Of a DNA stretch of 64,000 nt, positions 54,376 through 62,767 are shown one piece after another. The notes beneath the pieces were generated by a model. The model saw nothing but the letters and a program-made list of their open reading frames with translations, had not been told where the DNA came from and searched no databases. Source of the stretch: an uncultured Clostridia bacterium (GTDB lineage: Bacteria; Bacillota; Clostridia; Oscillospirales; Acutalibacteraceae); NCBI GenBank assembly GCA_937907605.1, contig CALCYI010000017.1, positions 1 to 64,000 of the forward strand, in the 5' to 3' direction. Position 1 is the first letter of the stretch; each line of letters opens with the position of its first letter. The position numbers were made by a program, and so were the translations under genes.

Positions 54376-56022
54376 TTGGACAGGGATAATTACAATATTG
54401 ACGATATTCTCGAAGAGGTAAAAAGACATAAGGAAAGCGCTGACGCACCCAAGATTGAGGAAGCACCCGAGGTTGAGGAAATTCCCGAAGTAGAAGAAGC
54501 CCCTGAGGTAGAGGAATTTCTTGATGAGGAGATAATCGAAATCGAGGAAACGCCCGAGGAAGAAGAAATCCCCGAAGCCGAGGAAATAATTGAAATCGAA
54601 GAAGCGCCCGAGGAGGAGGACCTCCCCGAGGCAGAGGCGCAGGACGGTTCGATGGTGAACCTTTTTGACCTTGCCGACGACGAGGATGAAAAGCCCGAGG
54701 AGGACGAACTCCCCATATACGAGGCGGAGCCCGAGGCAGAGGAAGCCCCTGCTAAGAAAAAGGCCACTAAAACCACGAAGATTTTAAGGGCGGTAATCGC
54801 CGTGCTGCTCGTGCTGCTTATCGCGGCAGGCGGCGTGTTCGTATGGGCAAACGGTCTTATTAATAACGTCTTAAAGAACAACGACGAGGAGTCGACGCAG
54901 GTTGCTACCACGGAGGAATGGCAGGGTATGAAAACCCTGACGGAGAACTTCCCCGAAATCAAGGAGACCGAGGCTGACGAGCTTTCCTCCCTTGAGGATA
55001 TGATTAAGACCTGGTACTATAACGGCGCGCCCTGCTCCTCCTCCCACGTGCTCAACGTGCTTTTAATCGGCGAGGACACGAGGGGCAAGCAGATTCTTGA
55101 AGAGGGCACGAGGGCGGACTCCGCGATTATCGCGAGCCTTAATATTGATACGAAGCAGATTACCTTAGTTTCCGTACTCCGCGACGCCTGGGCGTACTGG
55201 GAGGGTGAAGCAGGTAACGAGGATAGCGGCGAGTTCGGCAAAATCAACGGCGCAATGTCCCTCGGCAACGTAAGGTGCTATATGCGCTCAATTGAAAATC
55301 TGTACAAGATTAAGCTCGACGGCTATGCGATAGTAAACTTCACCTCGTTTGAAAAGATTATCAAAACCCTCGGCGGAGTAACGCTCGAGATTACCGAGGC
55401 TGAAATCAATGAGATTAATAACCACCCGAAGCGCTACGGCAACGTTACTATCGAAAAGACCTTCGAGGGTAAGAAGGGCGAGATGAAGCTTAACGGCAAG
55501 CAGGCGCTCGCGTACTGCAGAATAAGGCATATCGATACCGATAACGCCCGTGCAGACCGCCAGAAAACGACGCTTATCGCGCTGTTTAACCAGTCCAAGA
55601 ACGCCTCAACCACAAAGCTCCTTAAGATTGTTCAGGATTTATCCCCCTATATCAAGACGAGCTTTTCAAAGAACGAGATTGTCAAAATTGCAAGATACGC
55701 AATTTCAAAGAACTGGCTTGATTACGAAACGAATATGACGAATATTCCCGAGTACAACCTCAAGGGCGGTAACTTCAAGCCCGAGTACTTAAGCCAGTGG
55801 GTATGGAAGGCGGACTTCCCTGCCGACGCGTATTTCCTCCAGATGAGGCTCTACGGAAAATCAAGCATAACCCTTGCAAAAACGAGGGTTGACACCGCTA
55901 AGGTTCGCCAGTCGGGCTTCTACAAGGACGGAGCGAGAGCAACCTACGACACGGTGGAAAATAAAAATTACGGCGAGGTTACAACGCTTCCGCCGACAAC
56001 CGAAAAAGAGGACGACGAGTAG
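54376..56022 (+). CDS. LytR-CpsA-Psr ligase with acidic repeat N-terminus
   Basis: 548 residues, TTG start at 54376 (RBS GAGGAG). Residues 25-125 are an acidic, repetitive cytoplasmic region (EAPEVEE, EIPEVEE and similar). A Lys-rich stop, a membrane helix (136-157) and an extracytoplasmic LCP domain from about 220 follow: LNVLLIGEDTRG, GTRADSAIIASL (Arg246, Asp248), SVLRDAW (Arg269, Asp270), FEKIIKTLGGV and CRIRHIDTDNARADRQ. LCP enzymes attach teichoic acids or capsule to peptidoglycan. The last codons are inside the terminator stem. Confidence 0.9.
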   Translation: MDRDNYNIDDILEEVKRHKESADAPKIEEAPEVEEIPEVEEAPEVEEFLDEEIIEIEETPEEEEIPEAEEIIEIEEAPEEEDLPEAEAQDGSMVNLFDLADDEDEKPEEDELPIYEAEPEAEEAPAKKKATKTTKILRAVIAVLLVLLIAAGGVFVWANGLINNVLKNNDEESTQVATTEEWQGMKTLTENFPEIKETEADELSSLEDMIKTWYYNGAPCSSSHVLNVLLIGEDTRGKQILEEGTRADSAIIASLNIDTKQITLVSVLRDAWAYWEGEAGNEDSGEFGKINGAMSLGNVRCYMRSIENLYKIKLDGYAIVNFTSFEKIIKTLGGVTLEITEAEINEINNHPKRYGNVTIEKTFEGKKGEMKLNGKQALAYCRIRHIDTDNARADRQKTTLIALFNQSKNASTTKLLKIVQDLSPYIKTSFSKNEIVKIARYAISKNWLDYETNMTNIPEYNLKGGNFKPEYLSQWVWKADFPADAYFLQMRLYGKSSITLAKTRVDTAKVRQSGFYKDGARATYDTVENKNYGEVTTLPPTTEKEDDE

Positions 56023-56036
56023 TCGTCCTCTTTTAA
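56008..56036 (+). terminator. Terminator overlapping the LCP stop codon
   Basis: Perfect 9-bp stem GAGGACGAC / GTCGTCCTC with loop GAGTA, then TTTT; the TAG stop (56020-56022) straddles the loop and 3' arm. Confidence 0.8.
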
Positions 56037-56058
56037 TGCGGAATTTGGAATTCGGAAA
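56036..56058. repeat. Degenerate heptad patch
   Basis: Two to three GGAATTTGGAATTCGG-like units after the LCP terminator, related to the longer patches upstream. Confidence 0.5.
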
Positions 56059-56065
56059 AAAGGTA

Positions 56066-56119
56066 TTGACAAAGAGAAATGGTTGTGGTATGTTGTAACT
56101 GTATTAAGTGAGTTAATAC
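56066..56119 (+). promoter_or_regulatory. Promoter and operator of the GntR-ABC operon
   Basis: TTGACA (56066-56071), 17-bp spacer, TATGTT (56089-56094). Immediately downstream is GTATTAA-GTGAG-TTAATAC (56101-56119), a perfect 7-bp dyad overlapping the start site. Position and sequence fit autorepression by the adjoining YtrA-type regulator. Confidence 0.75.
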
Positions 56120-56152
56120 ACCTGAGCAACGCTTAACGAAAGGAGGATGCGT

Positions 56153-56527
56153 ATGATTTCTGTAAACTATCGTGACTCGAGACCGCTTTACGAGCAGATT
56201 AAGGAAGGCGTAATTAAGCTTATCCTTACCCGCGCGCTTAAGCAGGATGAAAAGCTTCCGTCAGTAAGGGAGCTCGCAGTCGAGCTTGCGATTAATCCGA
56301 ACACCATCCAGAGAGCCTACCGCGAGCTTGAAAGCGAGGGCTATATCTATATCGTAACGGGCAGGGGCGCGTTCGTATCTCCGCAGGAGGACGCGAAAGC
56401 CGACGTCAGTCCCCTTCTCAAGAGCTTTAGGGAGAGCGCCGCAAAGCTGATGTACAGCGGAATGAGCGCCGACGAGCTCAAGGCGGATATAGATAAAATC
56501 TTTAAGGAGGTAAACCGAGATGATTGA
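56153..56527 (+). CDS. GntR-family (YtrA type) regulator
   Basis: 124 residues, the short YtrA subfamily lacking a large effector domain. Winged helix: RPLYEQIKEGVIKLILTRALKQDEKLPSVRELAVELAINPNTIQRAYRELESEG (read in parts), then a short dimerising helix. Start 56153 is preferred because AGGAGG ends six bases upstream; an ATG at 56147 overlaps it. First gene of an operon with an ABC ATPase (overlap of 8 bp) and permease; such units in Bacillus respond to cell-wall-active antibiotics. Confidence 0.93.
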   Translation: MISVNYRDSRPLYEQIKEGVIKLILTRALKQDEKLPSVRELAVELAINPNTIQRAYRELESEGYIYIVTGRGAFVSPQEDAKADVSPLLKSFRESAAKLMYSGMSADELKADIDKIFKEVNRDD

Positions 56528-57419
56528 ACTAAGAAACGTTGTTAAAGCCTTTGACAGCTTTAACGCGCTTGACGGCGTTAATATGCATGTTGCCGAGGGC
56601 TCAATATACGGTCTTGTAGGGCCGAACGGCGCGGGTAAAACCACGCTTATGAACACCCTTTGCGGTATCTATAAGGCAAAGGAAGGCGAAATCCTCGTTG
56701 ACGGCACGCCCGTATTTGAGAATAACGACGTTAAAAAGAGAATAGTATATATCTCAGACGACGTATTTTATTTCCACAATTCCACAACCGAGGGACTTAA
56801 GAATTTTTATAAGGGTATTTATCCCGATTTTGACTACGCGATGTTCGACCGCCTTGCAAAATATTTCCCCTCGATTGACCGCAAGGCGAGCATACGCCGA
56901 CTTTCAAAGGGCATGAAAAAGCAGGTTGCGTTCTGGATTGCAATATGCTGCAAGCCCGATATCCTCGTGCTTGACGAGCCCGTTGACGGACTTGACCCGA
57001 TGATGAGGCATCAGGTATGGGGACTCATTATGAACGAGGTTGCCGAGCGGAATATAACCGTTCTTATCTCCTCGCACAACCTCAGAGAGCTTGAGGACGT
57101 GTGCGACACCGTCGGCATTATGAACAAGGGAAAAATCTTCCTTGAGGCTAAGCTCGACGACCTTAAGACGAGGCTTTCAAAATATCAGGTATCCTTTGAA
57201 AACGAAACCGATATTCATGCGCTCGGGCTCGATATATTAAAGGAAAAGCAGACGGGCAGAATATACGAGCTTCTTATCGGCGGCGACAGGGCGGAAATCC
57301 GCGAAAGGCTGGAAGCGCTTAATCCGCTCTTTATTGAGGAGCTGCCTATGACGCTTGAGGAAATCTTTATTTATGAAATGGGGGAGGTAGACGATGAAAT
57401 CAAGCAAATGCTTATTTAG
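56520..57419 (+). CDS. ABC transporter ATP-binding protein
   Basis: 299 residues. Walker A GPNGAGKTT (34-42), Q-loop region, signature LSKGMKKQ (127-134, an LSKGM version), Walker B ILVLDEP (147-153), D-loop GLDP and H-loop SSHNL. C-terminal 80 residues form the extra domain of drug/bacitracin-type ATPases. It overlaps the regulator and the permease gene (26 bp). Confidence 0.93.
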   Translation: MIELRNVVKAFDSFNALDGVNMHVAEGSIYGLVGPNGAGKTTLMNTLCGIYKAKEGEILVDGTPVFENNDVKKRIVYISDDVFYFHNSTTEGLKNFYKGIYPDFDYAMFDRLAKYFPSIDRKASIRRLSKGMKKQVAFWIAICCKPDILVLDEPVDGLDPMMRHQVWGLIMNEVAERNITVLISSHNLRELEDVCDTVGIMNKGKIFLEAKLDDLKTRLSKYQVSFENETDIHALGLDILKEKQTGRIYELLIGGDRAEIRERLEALNPLFIEELPMTLEEIFIYEMGEVDDEIKQMLI

Positions 57420-59232
57420 CAATACGATATTCAAATCGAACCTGAAACGCTTCCTGCCGTTTTGCGTTCCGTTTTTAATCGCGGAAATTATTATCTTTCC
57501 TGTATCAATTCACAGTACTTACAGCGTAAAATCGCCGCAGACGCTTGACGAATTTCTAACGCTGAGCGCAGTTTCGGACGGCTTTATGTTCTTCTTTGCG
57601 GGGGTTATGGCGCTGCTTGTTTATTCCTACCTTTATTCACCGAATAAATGCAACGCGCTCCACGCCTTCCCGATAGGAAGAAAAGCGCTCTTTATCACAA
57701 GCTTCGTAAGCGGCTACGTGCTGCTCGTGCTGCCGCAGATTATAGGCTTTGCCTCCGGGCTTCCCGCAATCTTCACGCTTTGCAAGGCGCCTGTGCAGGC
57801 AATACTTATTCAGACGATTTCAATTTTTGCGAATTCGTTTATTATATATTCAACCGCGGTTATTTCCGTAATGCTTGCGGGCAATATCTTCGCGGGCGGC
57901 ATAATATACTTAATTATTAACTTCTTATACGCACTGCTCAGCTTTATCGTAAACGCGGTTGTAACAGCCTTCGGTTACGGCGTTACGAGCATGGACATTA
58001 CGCTTCCGTTCGGGAAGTTCCTCGCGCCGATTGCCGCGCTTATTTCCGATAAACTGATGCTGGATAACACGCAGGCGATTGCAGCAGGCTATAACAAAAA
58101 CGCGTATTATATTACCGTTGCCGTTCTCCTTGCGGTAAGTGTAGTGCTCATAGTGCTCGCATACCTCTTATACAGGGCAAGGGAGCTCGAGTGCGCGGGC
58201 GATATGGTAGCCTTTAAGGTTGAAATTCCGATTTTCAGCATTATTACCTCGGTTGCGGGCGGCTCAGCGTTCACCCTTTTCATCTCCGCGATGCTCAGCT
58301 TCGGCAAGGAGGGCTACATAGCGCTTTACGTTATCTTCTCGCTGATTTTCTACTTCGCGGCTCAGATGGTGCTCAAAAAGAGCGCAAGAGTTTTCAAGGT
58401 AAAGCAGTTCGTTATATGGTTCATTACCTGCGCGGTAACGCTTGCGTTCGTGTTCGCTGCGGCGGAGCTTGAAACTAACTATATCCCGAAGGCTCAGAGC
58501 GTTAAGAAGGTTACCGTAAACGCGACCTACGATATTGACCTCAACGCCCCCGAGGACGTTGAAAAGGTACAAAAGCTCCATAAGCTTTTAATCGACAGCC
58601 GCAAGGAAAACGAGAAAAAGCAGGAGGAATACCTCAAAAAGCTTAACTCTGCCACGGTACAGGAAATGCCCGATGAATACTACGAAAGCGAGTCAATCAG
58701 CCTTTCCTATGAAACCAAGCACGGAGCATTAATTAACAGAACCTATGAGATGTTTACTGATATGGACGAGGTTTACGCTCTGCTTGATTCCTTTGAGGAG
58801 GCTCAGCCGCCGCAGACGCTCTTTGAAAAGCTTGAGGGTATTAACTTCAAGGTTGTAGGGGGTACCTACAGCGACGACGAAATGTTTGAGGACGAATACC
58901 TTAACACCGACGAGCTTGATATGGTTTATAAGTTCTGCGCCGAGGACGCCAAGGCGCTGCTTAAGGATTACCGCTCCAGCAAGGGACTGCCGAGGGACGA
59001 CAAGGACGAGGATTATTTAAACGTCACGTTTGAAATCGCGGCGTCGAGCGACAAGGACGCCGAGCTTATCAGTAAGCTCAGCAACGAAAGCAACGACCCG
59101 ACGGCAGCGTTTATTTCAAACAATTATTTCGGTGAAGAAGAAACCGAGCTGAACAGCAGAAGCTTCTCGCTTTCGCTCAGCAGCTTCCCGAAGGACAGTA
59201 AAACAAGAGAATACTTAAAAAACAGAAAATAA
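57394..59232 (+). CDS. ABC transporter permease with large C-terminal domain
   Basis: 612 residues. About eight to ten helices between 18 and 360 in two groups (LPFCVPFLIAEIIIFPVS ... VVLIVLAYLLYRARELEC, then SIITSVAGGSAFTLFISAMLSF and a helix near 345). Residues about 370-612 form a soluble, charged region rich in Asp/Glu/Lys, likely extracytoplasmic. Resembles ABC-2-like permeases of YtrC/D systems. RBS GGGGGAGG. Followed by the duplicated hairpin at 59239. Confidence 0.8.
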   Translation: MKSSKCLFSNTIFKSNLKRFLPFCVPFLIAEIIIFPVSIHSTYSVKSPQTLDEFLTLSAVSDGFMFFFAGVMALLVYSYLYSPNKCNALHAFPIGRKALFITSFVSGYVLLVLPQIIGFASGLPAIFTLCKAPVQAILIQTISIFANSFIIYSTAVISVMLAGNIFAGGIIYLIINFLYALLSFIVNAVVTAFGYGVTSMDITLPFGKFLAPIAALISDKLMLDNTQAIAAGYNKNAYYITVAVLLAVSVVLIVLAYLLYRARELECAGDMVAFKVEIPIFSIITSVAGGSAFTLFISAMLSFGKEGYIALYVIFSLIFYFAAQMVLKKSARVFKVKQFVIWFITCAVTLAFVFAAAELETNYIPKAQSVKKVTVNATYDIDLNAPEDVEKVQKLHKLLIDSRKENEKKQEEYLKKLNSATVQEMPDEYYESESISLSYETKHGALINRTYEMFTDMDEVYALLDSFEEAQPPQTLFEKLEGINFKVVGGTYSDDEMFEDEYLNTDELDMVYKFCAEDAKALLKDYRSSKGLPRDDKDEDYLNVTFEIAASSDKDAELISKLSNESNDPTAAFISNNYFGEEETELNSRSFSLSLSSFPKDSKTREYLKNRK

Positions 59233-59238
59233 AATAAA

Positions 59239-59266
59239 AGGCGGATGAGAGAAATCTCATCCGTCT
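59239..59266. repeat. 28-bp direct repeat, left copy (terminator hairpin)
   Basis: AGGCGGATGAGAGAAATCTC through ATCCGTCT: a hairpin (GCGGATGAGA / TCTCATCCG) seven bases after the permease stop. Identical to 59544-59571, but here no T-run follows. Confidence 0.85.
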
Positions 59267-59543
59267 GAGACTGTCGAAAAAGGGCATAAACACGCCGGGT
59301 TTTGCAAATATTCAAGGAAACAGTTTGTAGGGGCGGATATCATCCGCCCGCCTATATTTGAACGACCACACTATATGAAAAGCCTTGCAAACATCAAATT
59401 CGCAAGGCTTTTGGCGTTTTCCGTTTTTTGCTCGGGGGCGGTACCGTTGTACAGCTCCCGCTCACAAGAAAACGAAATTCTGCGCCTTTTTCAAAAGTCT
59501 GCCAGCGTGTCGAAATTTATTCATTAGGTTTTTCGACACGCTG
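59267..59543. mobile_element. Structured repeat element, copy 2, inserted into a terminator
   Basis: 277 bp between identical 28-bp copies of a terminator hairpin. It contains GGGCATAAACACGCC (59282-59296), an extra GGGCGGA/TCCGCCC hairpin (near 59331-59349), an 11-bp hairpin (59378-59388 with 59402-59412), the long imperfect hairpin (59422-59474, GTAC-CGTT-GTAC tip), a closing stem near 59267 and 59500, and a final AGCGTGTCGAAA / TTTCGACACGCT hairpin (about 59503-59543). TGTCGAAAAA near 59272 recurs inverted at about 59530. No coding capacity. Confidence 0.6.
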
Positions 59544-59571
59544 AGGCGGATGAGAGAAATCTCATCCGTCT
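59544..59571 (+). terminator. 28-bp direct repeat, right copy; working terminator
   Basis: Same 28 bp as 59239-59266, now followed by TTATTATT on the + strand. This is likely the original end of the ABC operon; it abuts the stop of the histidine phosphatase gene. Confidence 0.8.
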
Positions 59572-59574
59572 TTA

Positions 59575-60213
59575 TTATTCTTCAACCTTTAATTCCTCCG
59601 CTGTTTGCGGGGCGGTGTCGACCACCTCGAGCTTATTTGCCCTCATCCAGAGCGCCGGGTCAATCCTGAGCTTATACCCGTAGCCCGCGTCCATCTGCCA
59701 ATGCGCCATAGGCGCCTCGGGCAGTCCGTAGCAGGAGAGTATAGTCATAATAACTCCCGCGTGGGTTACGATTGCGATATTCTCCATACCCTCCGCGATA
59801 CAGCCGTTTAAAACCTTTTCAAACGAATCGCAGATACGGTGTACAAACTCGGCGTTGGTTTCCCCGAACGGCGGGCGGGTATACATATCCCCTCTCAGCC
59901 AGTTTTTGAAAGCCTCGTTGTCCTTAAGCTCGTCGGCGGTATGCTCCTCAAACTCTCCGAAATTGTACTCAATAAAGTTATCTATTACAATTTTGTTATT
60001 TTTAGGGAACATTATGTCGGCGCTCTGCATCGCCCTTTTGAGCGGCGAAACGAACACTGCGTCAACCTTTGGATAGTGGTGCTTTGCTTTTATCGCTTTG
60101 AGCCGGTCTATACCAAGTGTTGTTAGCGGATAATCCGTGTGCCCTATATACTGTGCGTTAAGGTTTCCCTTGGTGAGTCCGTGACGGAATAAATACAGAG
60201 TGTATGATTTCAT
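59575..60213 (-). CDS. Histidine phosphatase (phosphoglycerate-mutase-like)
   Basis: 212 residues, cytoplasmic. RHG motif LFRHGLTKGN (8-17) with the phospho-His, VSPLKRAMQSA (near 55), the acid/base Glu in YNFGEFEEHTADEL and the second His in THAGVIMTIL. Resembles CobC-type phosphatases and broad-specificity PhoE; no cobalamin gene is adjacent, so the substrate is unknown. Confidence 0.88.
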   Translation of the reverse strand: MKSYTLYLFRHGLTKGNLNAQYIGHTDYPLTTLGIDRLKAIKAKHHYPKVDAVFVSPLKRAMQSADIMFPKNNKIVIDNFIEYNFGEFEEHTADELKDNEAFKNWLRGDMYTRPPFGETNAEFVHRICDSFEKVLNGCIAEGMENIAIVTHAGVIMTILSCYGLPEAPMAHWQMDAGYGYKLRIDPALWMRANKLEVVDTAPQTAEELKVEE

Positions 60214-60284
60214 TTTTAAAGGACCTCCGATTAGGTATGAAATAGCGCCGTTATTACAAATTTATAACAAAATCCGCGCTTTTA

Positions 60285-60313
60285 TTTACAATGCGTATAA
60301 TTCGGGTTATAAT
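60285..60313 (+). promoter_or_regulatory. Promoter of the XRE regulator gene
   Basis: TTTACA (60285-60290), 17-bp spacer, TATAAT (60308-60313), about 70 bp before the gene. Confidence 0.7.
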
Positions 60314-60318
60314 GAGGT

Positions 60319-60344
60319 AGTGCTTTTGAGAAGCACTATTTTTT
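60319..60344 (+). terminator. Terminator-like hairpin at the XRE start site
   Basis: Stem AGTGCTT / AAGCACT with loop TTGAG, then ATTTTTT. It begins six bases after the -10, so it overlaps the expected transcription start and precedes the gene by about 43 bp. Confidence 0.6.
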
Positions 60345-60386
60345 ACGCTATGTATTACTTAATTATAGATTGAAATAGGTGAAATA

Positions 60387-61004
60387 ATGGATAAGAATAA
60401 AGAAAAGCTTTCGCGCTTTGCCGAGGTGTTATCCGACCTCAGAAGAGAGCGCGGCATAAGCCAGAAGAAAGCCGCCTCCGACCTCGGAATATCACAGGCG
60501 CTGCTTTCGCACTATGAAAAGGGTATAAGGGAATGCGGTCTTGATTTCGTTATAAGATGCTCAAAATATTACGGGGTTACAACCGACTATCTGCTCGGCG
60601 TGAGCAATTCAAGGAACGGGCTTGATTCTTCGGATTTTGAAGCGCTCGGCAGCCGCGGCGAAACGAGAAGCGCGGGAGCGCTTACCTCGGCGGCTAAGTG
60701 CCTGCTCGACTCCGCCGCCGCAGCCGATAACCGCGAAAAGAATATTATCTACGATTACTGTATGCTCTCCCTGTACCGCGGCGCGCTCTCGCTTGCAAAG
60801 GCGGGAATGCTCCCGAAGGAGCTTTTCAAGCTCGACGCATCGTGCGCAAGAGAGCTTGCCTCGGCTGCTATCGCCGTACAGGACGCAAGGTTTGCTTCGA
60901 GCGAGGTTCACGAGGGCGCCGACTTATCCGAAAACGGCGCGCTTTCCGCACTGATTGAGGAAGCAGAGGAATATATAGCCGGAAGCTTTATAATTGACAA
61001 TTAA
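60387..61004 (+). CDS. XRE-family helix-turn-helix regulator
   Basis: 205 residues. N-terminal HTH (about 10-68): FAEVLSDLRRERGISQKKAASDLGISQALLSHYEKGIRECGLDFVIRCSKYYGVTTDYLLG, read in parts, the complete HTH_3 pattern. The C-terminal 135 residues are helical, Ala- and Glu-rich and unrecognised, possibly a ligand or dimer domain. Target unknown. Own promoter with a terminator-like leader. Confidence 0.88.
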   Translation: MDKNKEKLSRFAEVLSDLRRERGISQKKAASDLGISQALLSHYEKGIRECGLDFVIRCSKYYGVTTDYLLGVSNSRNGLDSSDFEALGSRGETRSAGALTSAAKCLLDSAAAADNREKNIIYDYCMLSLYRGALSLAKAGMLPKELFKLDASCARELASAAIAVQDARFASSEVHEGADLSENGALSALIEEAEEYIAGSFIIDN

Positions 61005-61085
61005 CAATGAACAATTGAGGGTGCTGCGCACGGCTATTAAAAATGGGTACGGGCAACGCCCGTCCTCAATTCATAATTCATCATT
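60990..61085. repeat. AT-rich heptad-like repeats and hairpins
   Basis: TTGACAATTAACAATGAACAATTGAGG, read in parts, overlaps the end of the XRE gene; then GGTGCTGCGCAC, an ACGGGC / GCCCGT stem (61049-61063) and AATTCATAATTCATCATT to the end of the next gene. Related in layout to the GGAATTC patches but with a different heptad. Confidence 0.6.
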
Positions 61086-61760
61086 ATTCAAAAAATCTAT
61101 CAGAATCGCTGTGGAGATATCCGCGGCGATTTTTTTAAATACGGGGTAGTCGAGCTGAGCGTTTTCGTCGCCGCCGTCGGAGACCGTGCGGAGCACGGCG
61201 AAGGGAACTCTATTTATGTAGCAGACCTGACCTACCGCGCCGCCCTCCATTTCGCCGCAGAGCGCGCCGAATTCGTCGGAGATGCTCTCCTTAAGCGCCA
61301 CTGAGGCAATGAAGGTATCCCCCGTTGCTATGCAGCCGCGGTGAACGGCTGCGCCTTTTTTTTGCGCACATTTTGCAAGCGCATCTGAGAGGGGTTTATC
61401 CGTCGGGAGTGAAACCTTGCCGTCAATCAAAAGCCCCTTATACCCGTCGATTGCGGAGGTGTCAAAGTCATACTGGCAGACCTCGGTTGCAACGACGATA
61501 TTCTTAATTACAACGTCCTTGCAAAGCGAGCAGCCCACGCCGAGATTGATAATCCCCTCGGGCGAAAACTTATCTATCATAAGCTGAGCGCAAAGCGCGG
61601 CGTTGACCTTACCCGGAGAGCACTGCGCGGCGCATACCTCCCTGCCGCCGATTGTACCGAAAACGAAGTCGATACCCGCAAAGCCGCTGTGCTGCGGATT
61701 TTCAATTTTTCCCTTTATTCCGTTAATCTCAACGTCCATTGCGCCGATAATACCGAGCAT
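61071..61760 (-). CDS. mtnN: 5'-Methylthioadenosine/S-adenosylhomocysteine nucleosidase
   Basis: 229 residues. Splits MTA and SAH to adenine plus thioribose products, clearing methylation by-products. Motifs MLGIIGAMDVEI (1-12) with the catalytic Glu, CSPGKVNAALCAQ, IINLGVGCSL, EMEGGAVGQVCY with the substrate Glu pair, and RTVSDGGD with the catalytic Asp. All are intact. Alone in its unit. Confidence 0.93.
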   Translation of the reverse strand: MLGIIGAMDVEINGIKGKIENPQHSGFAGIDFVFGTIGGREVCAAQCSPGKVNAALCAQLMIDKFSPEGIINLGVGCSLCKDVVIKNIVVATEVCQYDFDTSAIDGYKGLLIDGKVSLPTDKPLSDALAKCAQKKGAAVHRGCIATGDTFIASVALKESISDEFGALCGEMEGGAVGQVCYINRVPFAVLRTVSDGGDENAQLDYPVFKKIAADISTAILIDFLNNDEL

Positions 61761-61860
61761 AGCTTTACCCCCGAATATATCATTAGTTGTGATAGAAATC
61801 CAAGCAAACCACTAAATATAGAATATTATATAATATTATTTTAATAAAAACAAGTTTTAG

Positions 61861-61889
61861 TTGACAAATTGATTTGAATAAACTATAAT
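61861..61889 (+). promoter_or_regulatory. Promoter of the rpmH cluster
   Basis: TTGACA (61861-61866), 17-bp spacer, TATAAT (61884-61889). Perfect consensus, giving a leader of about 130 nt before rpmH. Confidence 0.85.
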
Positions 61890-62026
61890 ATCAACGCTAT
61901 TATTCTGTTTTATACTAATTATATATTATATTAAAGCGGAATTTTATTTAGCAATTGCCTATGCTATACCGCATAGAGAATATAAAGATTGAGACAAGTT
62001 TAATCTTAAGAAACGGAGTGAAAAAG

Positions 62027-62161
62027 ATGAAAAGAACCTTCCAGCCCAAGAAGAGACACGCACAGAAGGAGCACGGCTTCAGAAAGAGAATGTCAACAAG
62101 AAACGGAAGAAAGGTGCTCGCACGCCGCCGTGCCAAGGGCAGAAAAAGACTTTCTTACTAA
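62027..62161 (+). CDS. rpmH: 50S ribosomal protein L34
   Basis: 44 residues, the standard L34: [20 protein letters not shown], then [20 protein letters not shown] and RLSY. A component of the large ribosomal subunit. A longer frame from 61955 is a shadow; the RBS GGAGTG lies at about 62014. First gene of the cluster and 12 bp before rnpA. Confidence 0.97.
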   Translation: MKRTFQPKKRHAQKEHGFRKRMSTRNGRKVLARRRAKGRKRLSY

Positions 62162-62173
62162 TTACCAGGGACT

Positions 62174-62518
62174 ATGAAAAGTCAAACTTTAAAGGAAAAC
62201 AAGGATTTCCGCAGAATCTATTACCGTGGAGAGAGCTCGGCTTCTGGATGTGTAGTAACCTATGCGTTTAAAAAGCGCAGCGGCGAAAACAGATACGGTA
62301 TCACGACGTCAAAGAAAATCGGAAACGCAGTAGAGCGCAACCGTTCAAAGCGCGTTATAAGAGCGGCGTTTGCAGAGCTTGAAAATGAAATCAGCGGGCA
62401 CTGGGACTTCGTATTCGTTGCAAGGAGCAAAACCTCGAAGGTTAAGATGCAGACGGTGCTTTCCCAGATGAAAAAGCAGTTTAAAGAGCTGGGTGTTATC
62501 AATGAACGTAATCAGTAA
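62174..62518 (+). CDS. rnpA: Ribonuclease P protein component
   Basis: 114 residues. Protein subunit of RNase P, which trims tRNA 5' ends. RNR signature in [17 protein letters not shown] (near 55), [12 protein letters not shown] at the start and FVFVARSK. The RNA subunit is not in the window. RBS AGGGAC is weak; the start overlaps the space after rpmH. Confidence 0.95.
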   Translation: MKSQTLKENKDFRRIYYRGESSASGCVVTYAFKKRSGENRYGITTSKKIGNAVERNRSKRVIRAAFAELENEISGHWDFVFVARSKTSKVKMQTVLSQMKKQFKELGVINERNQ

Positions 62519-62756
62519 TCTTATAAAAAAGGCGCTGATTTTCTTAATCCGCACCTATCAGCTCACCATTTCCCCGCGCTTTTCACACGGTGCCTGCCGT
62601 TATACCCCGACCTGCTCGCAGTATATGCTTGAGGCGATTGAGGTACACGGTATTTTTAAGGGCGTAGGGCTCGGTATACTAAGGATTATGCGGTGCAATC
62701 CGCTCTTTAAGGGCGGGTATGACCCTGTTCCTCCTAAGAAAGAAAAGAGAAAATAG
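62502..62756 (+). CDS. yidD: Membrane insertion efficiency factor YidD
   Basis: 84 residues from ATG 62502, inside the end of rnpA (17 bp overlap). [32 protein letters not shown], read in parts, is the YidD signature with its two cysteines. A GTG at 62493 would add three residues. Small amphipathic protein that assists YidC insertion. Confidence 0.95.
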   Translation: MNVISNLIKKALIFLIRTYQLTISPRFSHGACRYTPTCSQYMLEAIEVHGIFKGVGLGILRIMRCNPLFKGGYDPVPPKKEKRK

Positions 62757-62767
62757 AGGATTTAATA

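Noticed and set aside
59585..60126. Several plus-strand frames opposite the histidine phosphatase
   Set aside because: They mirror the real gene and show no RBS or recognisable motif.
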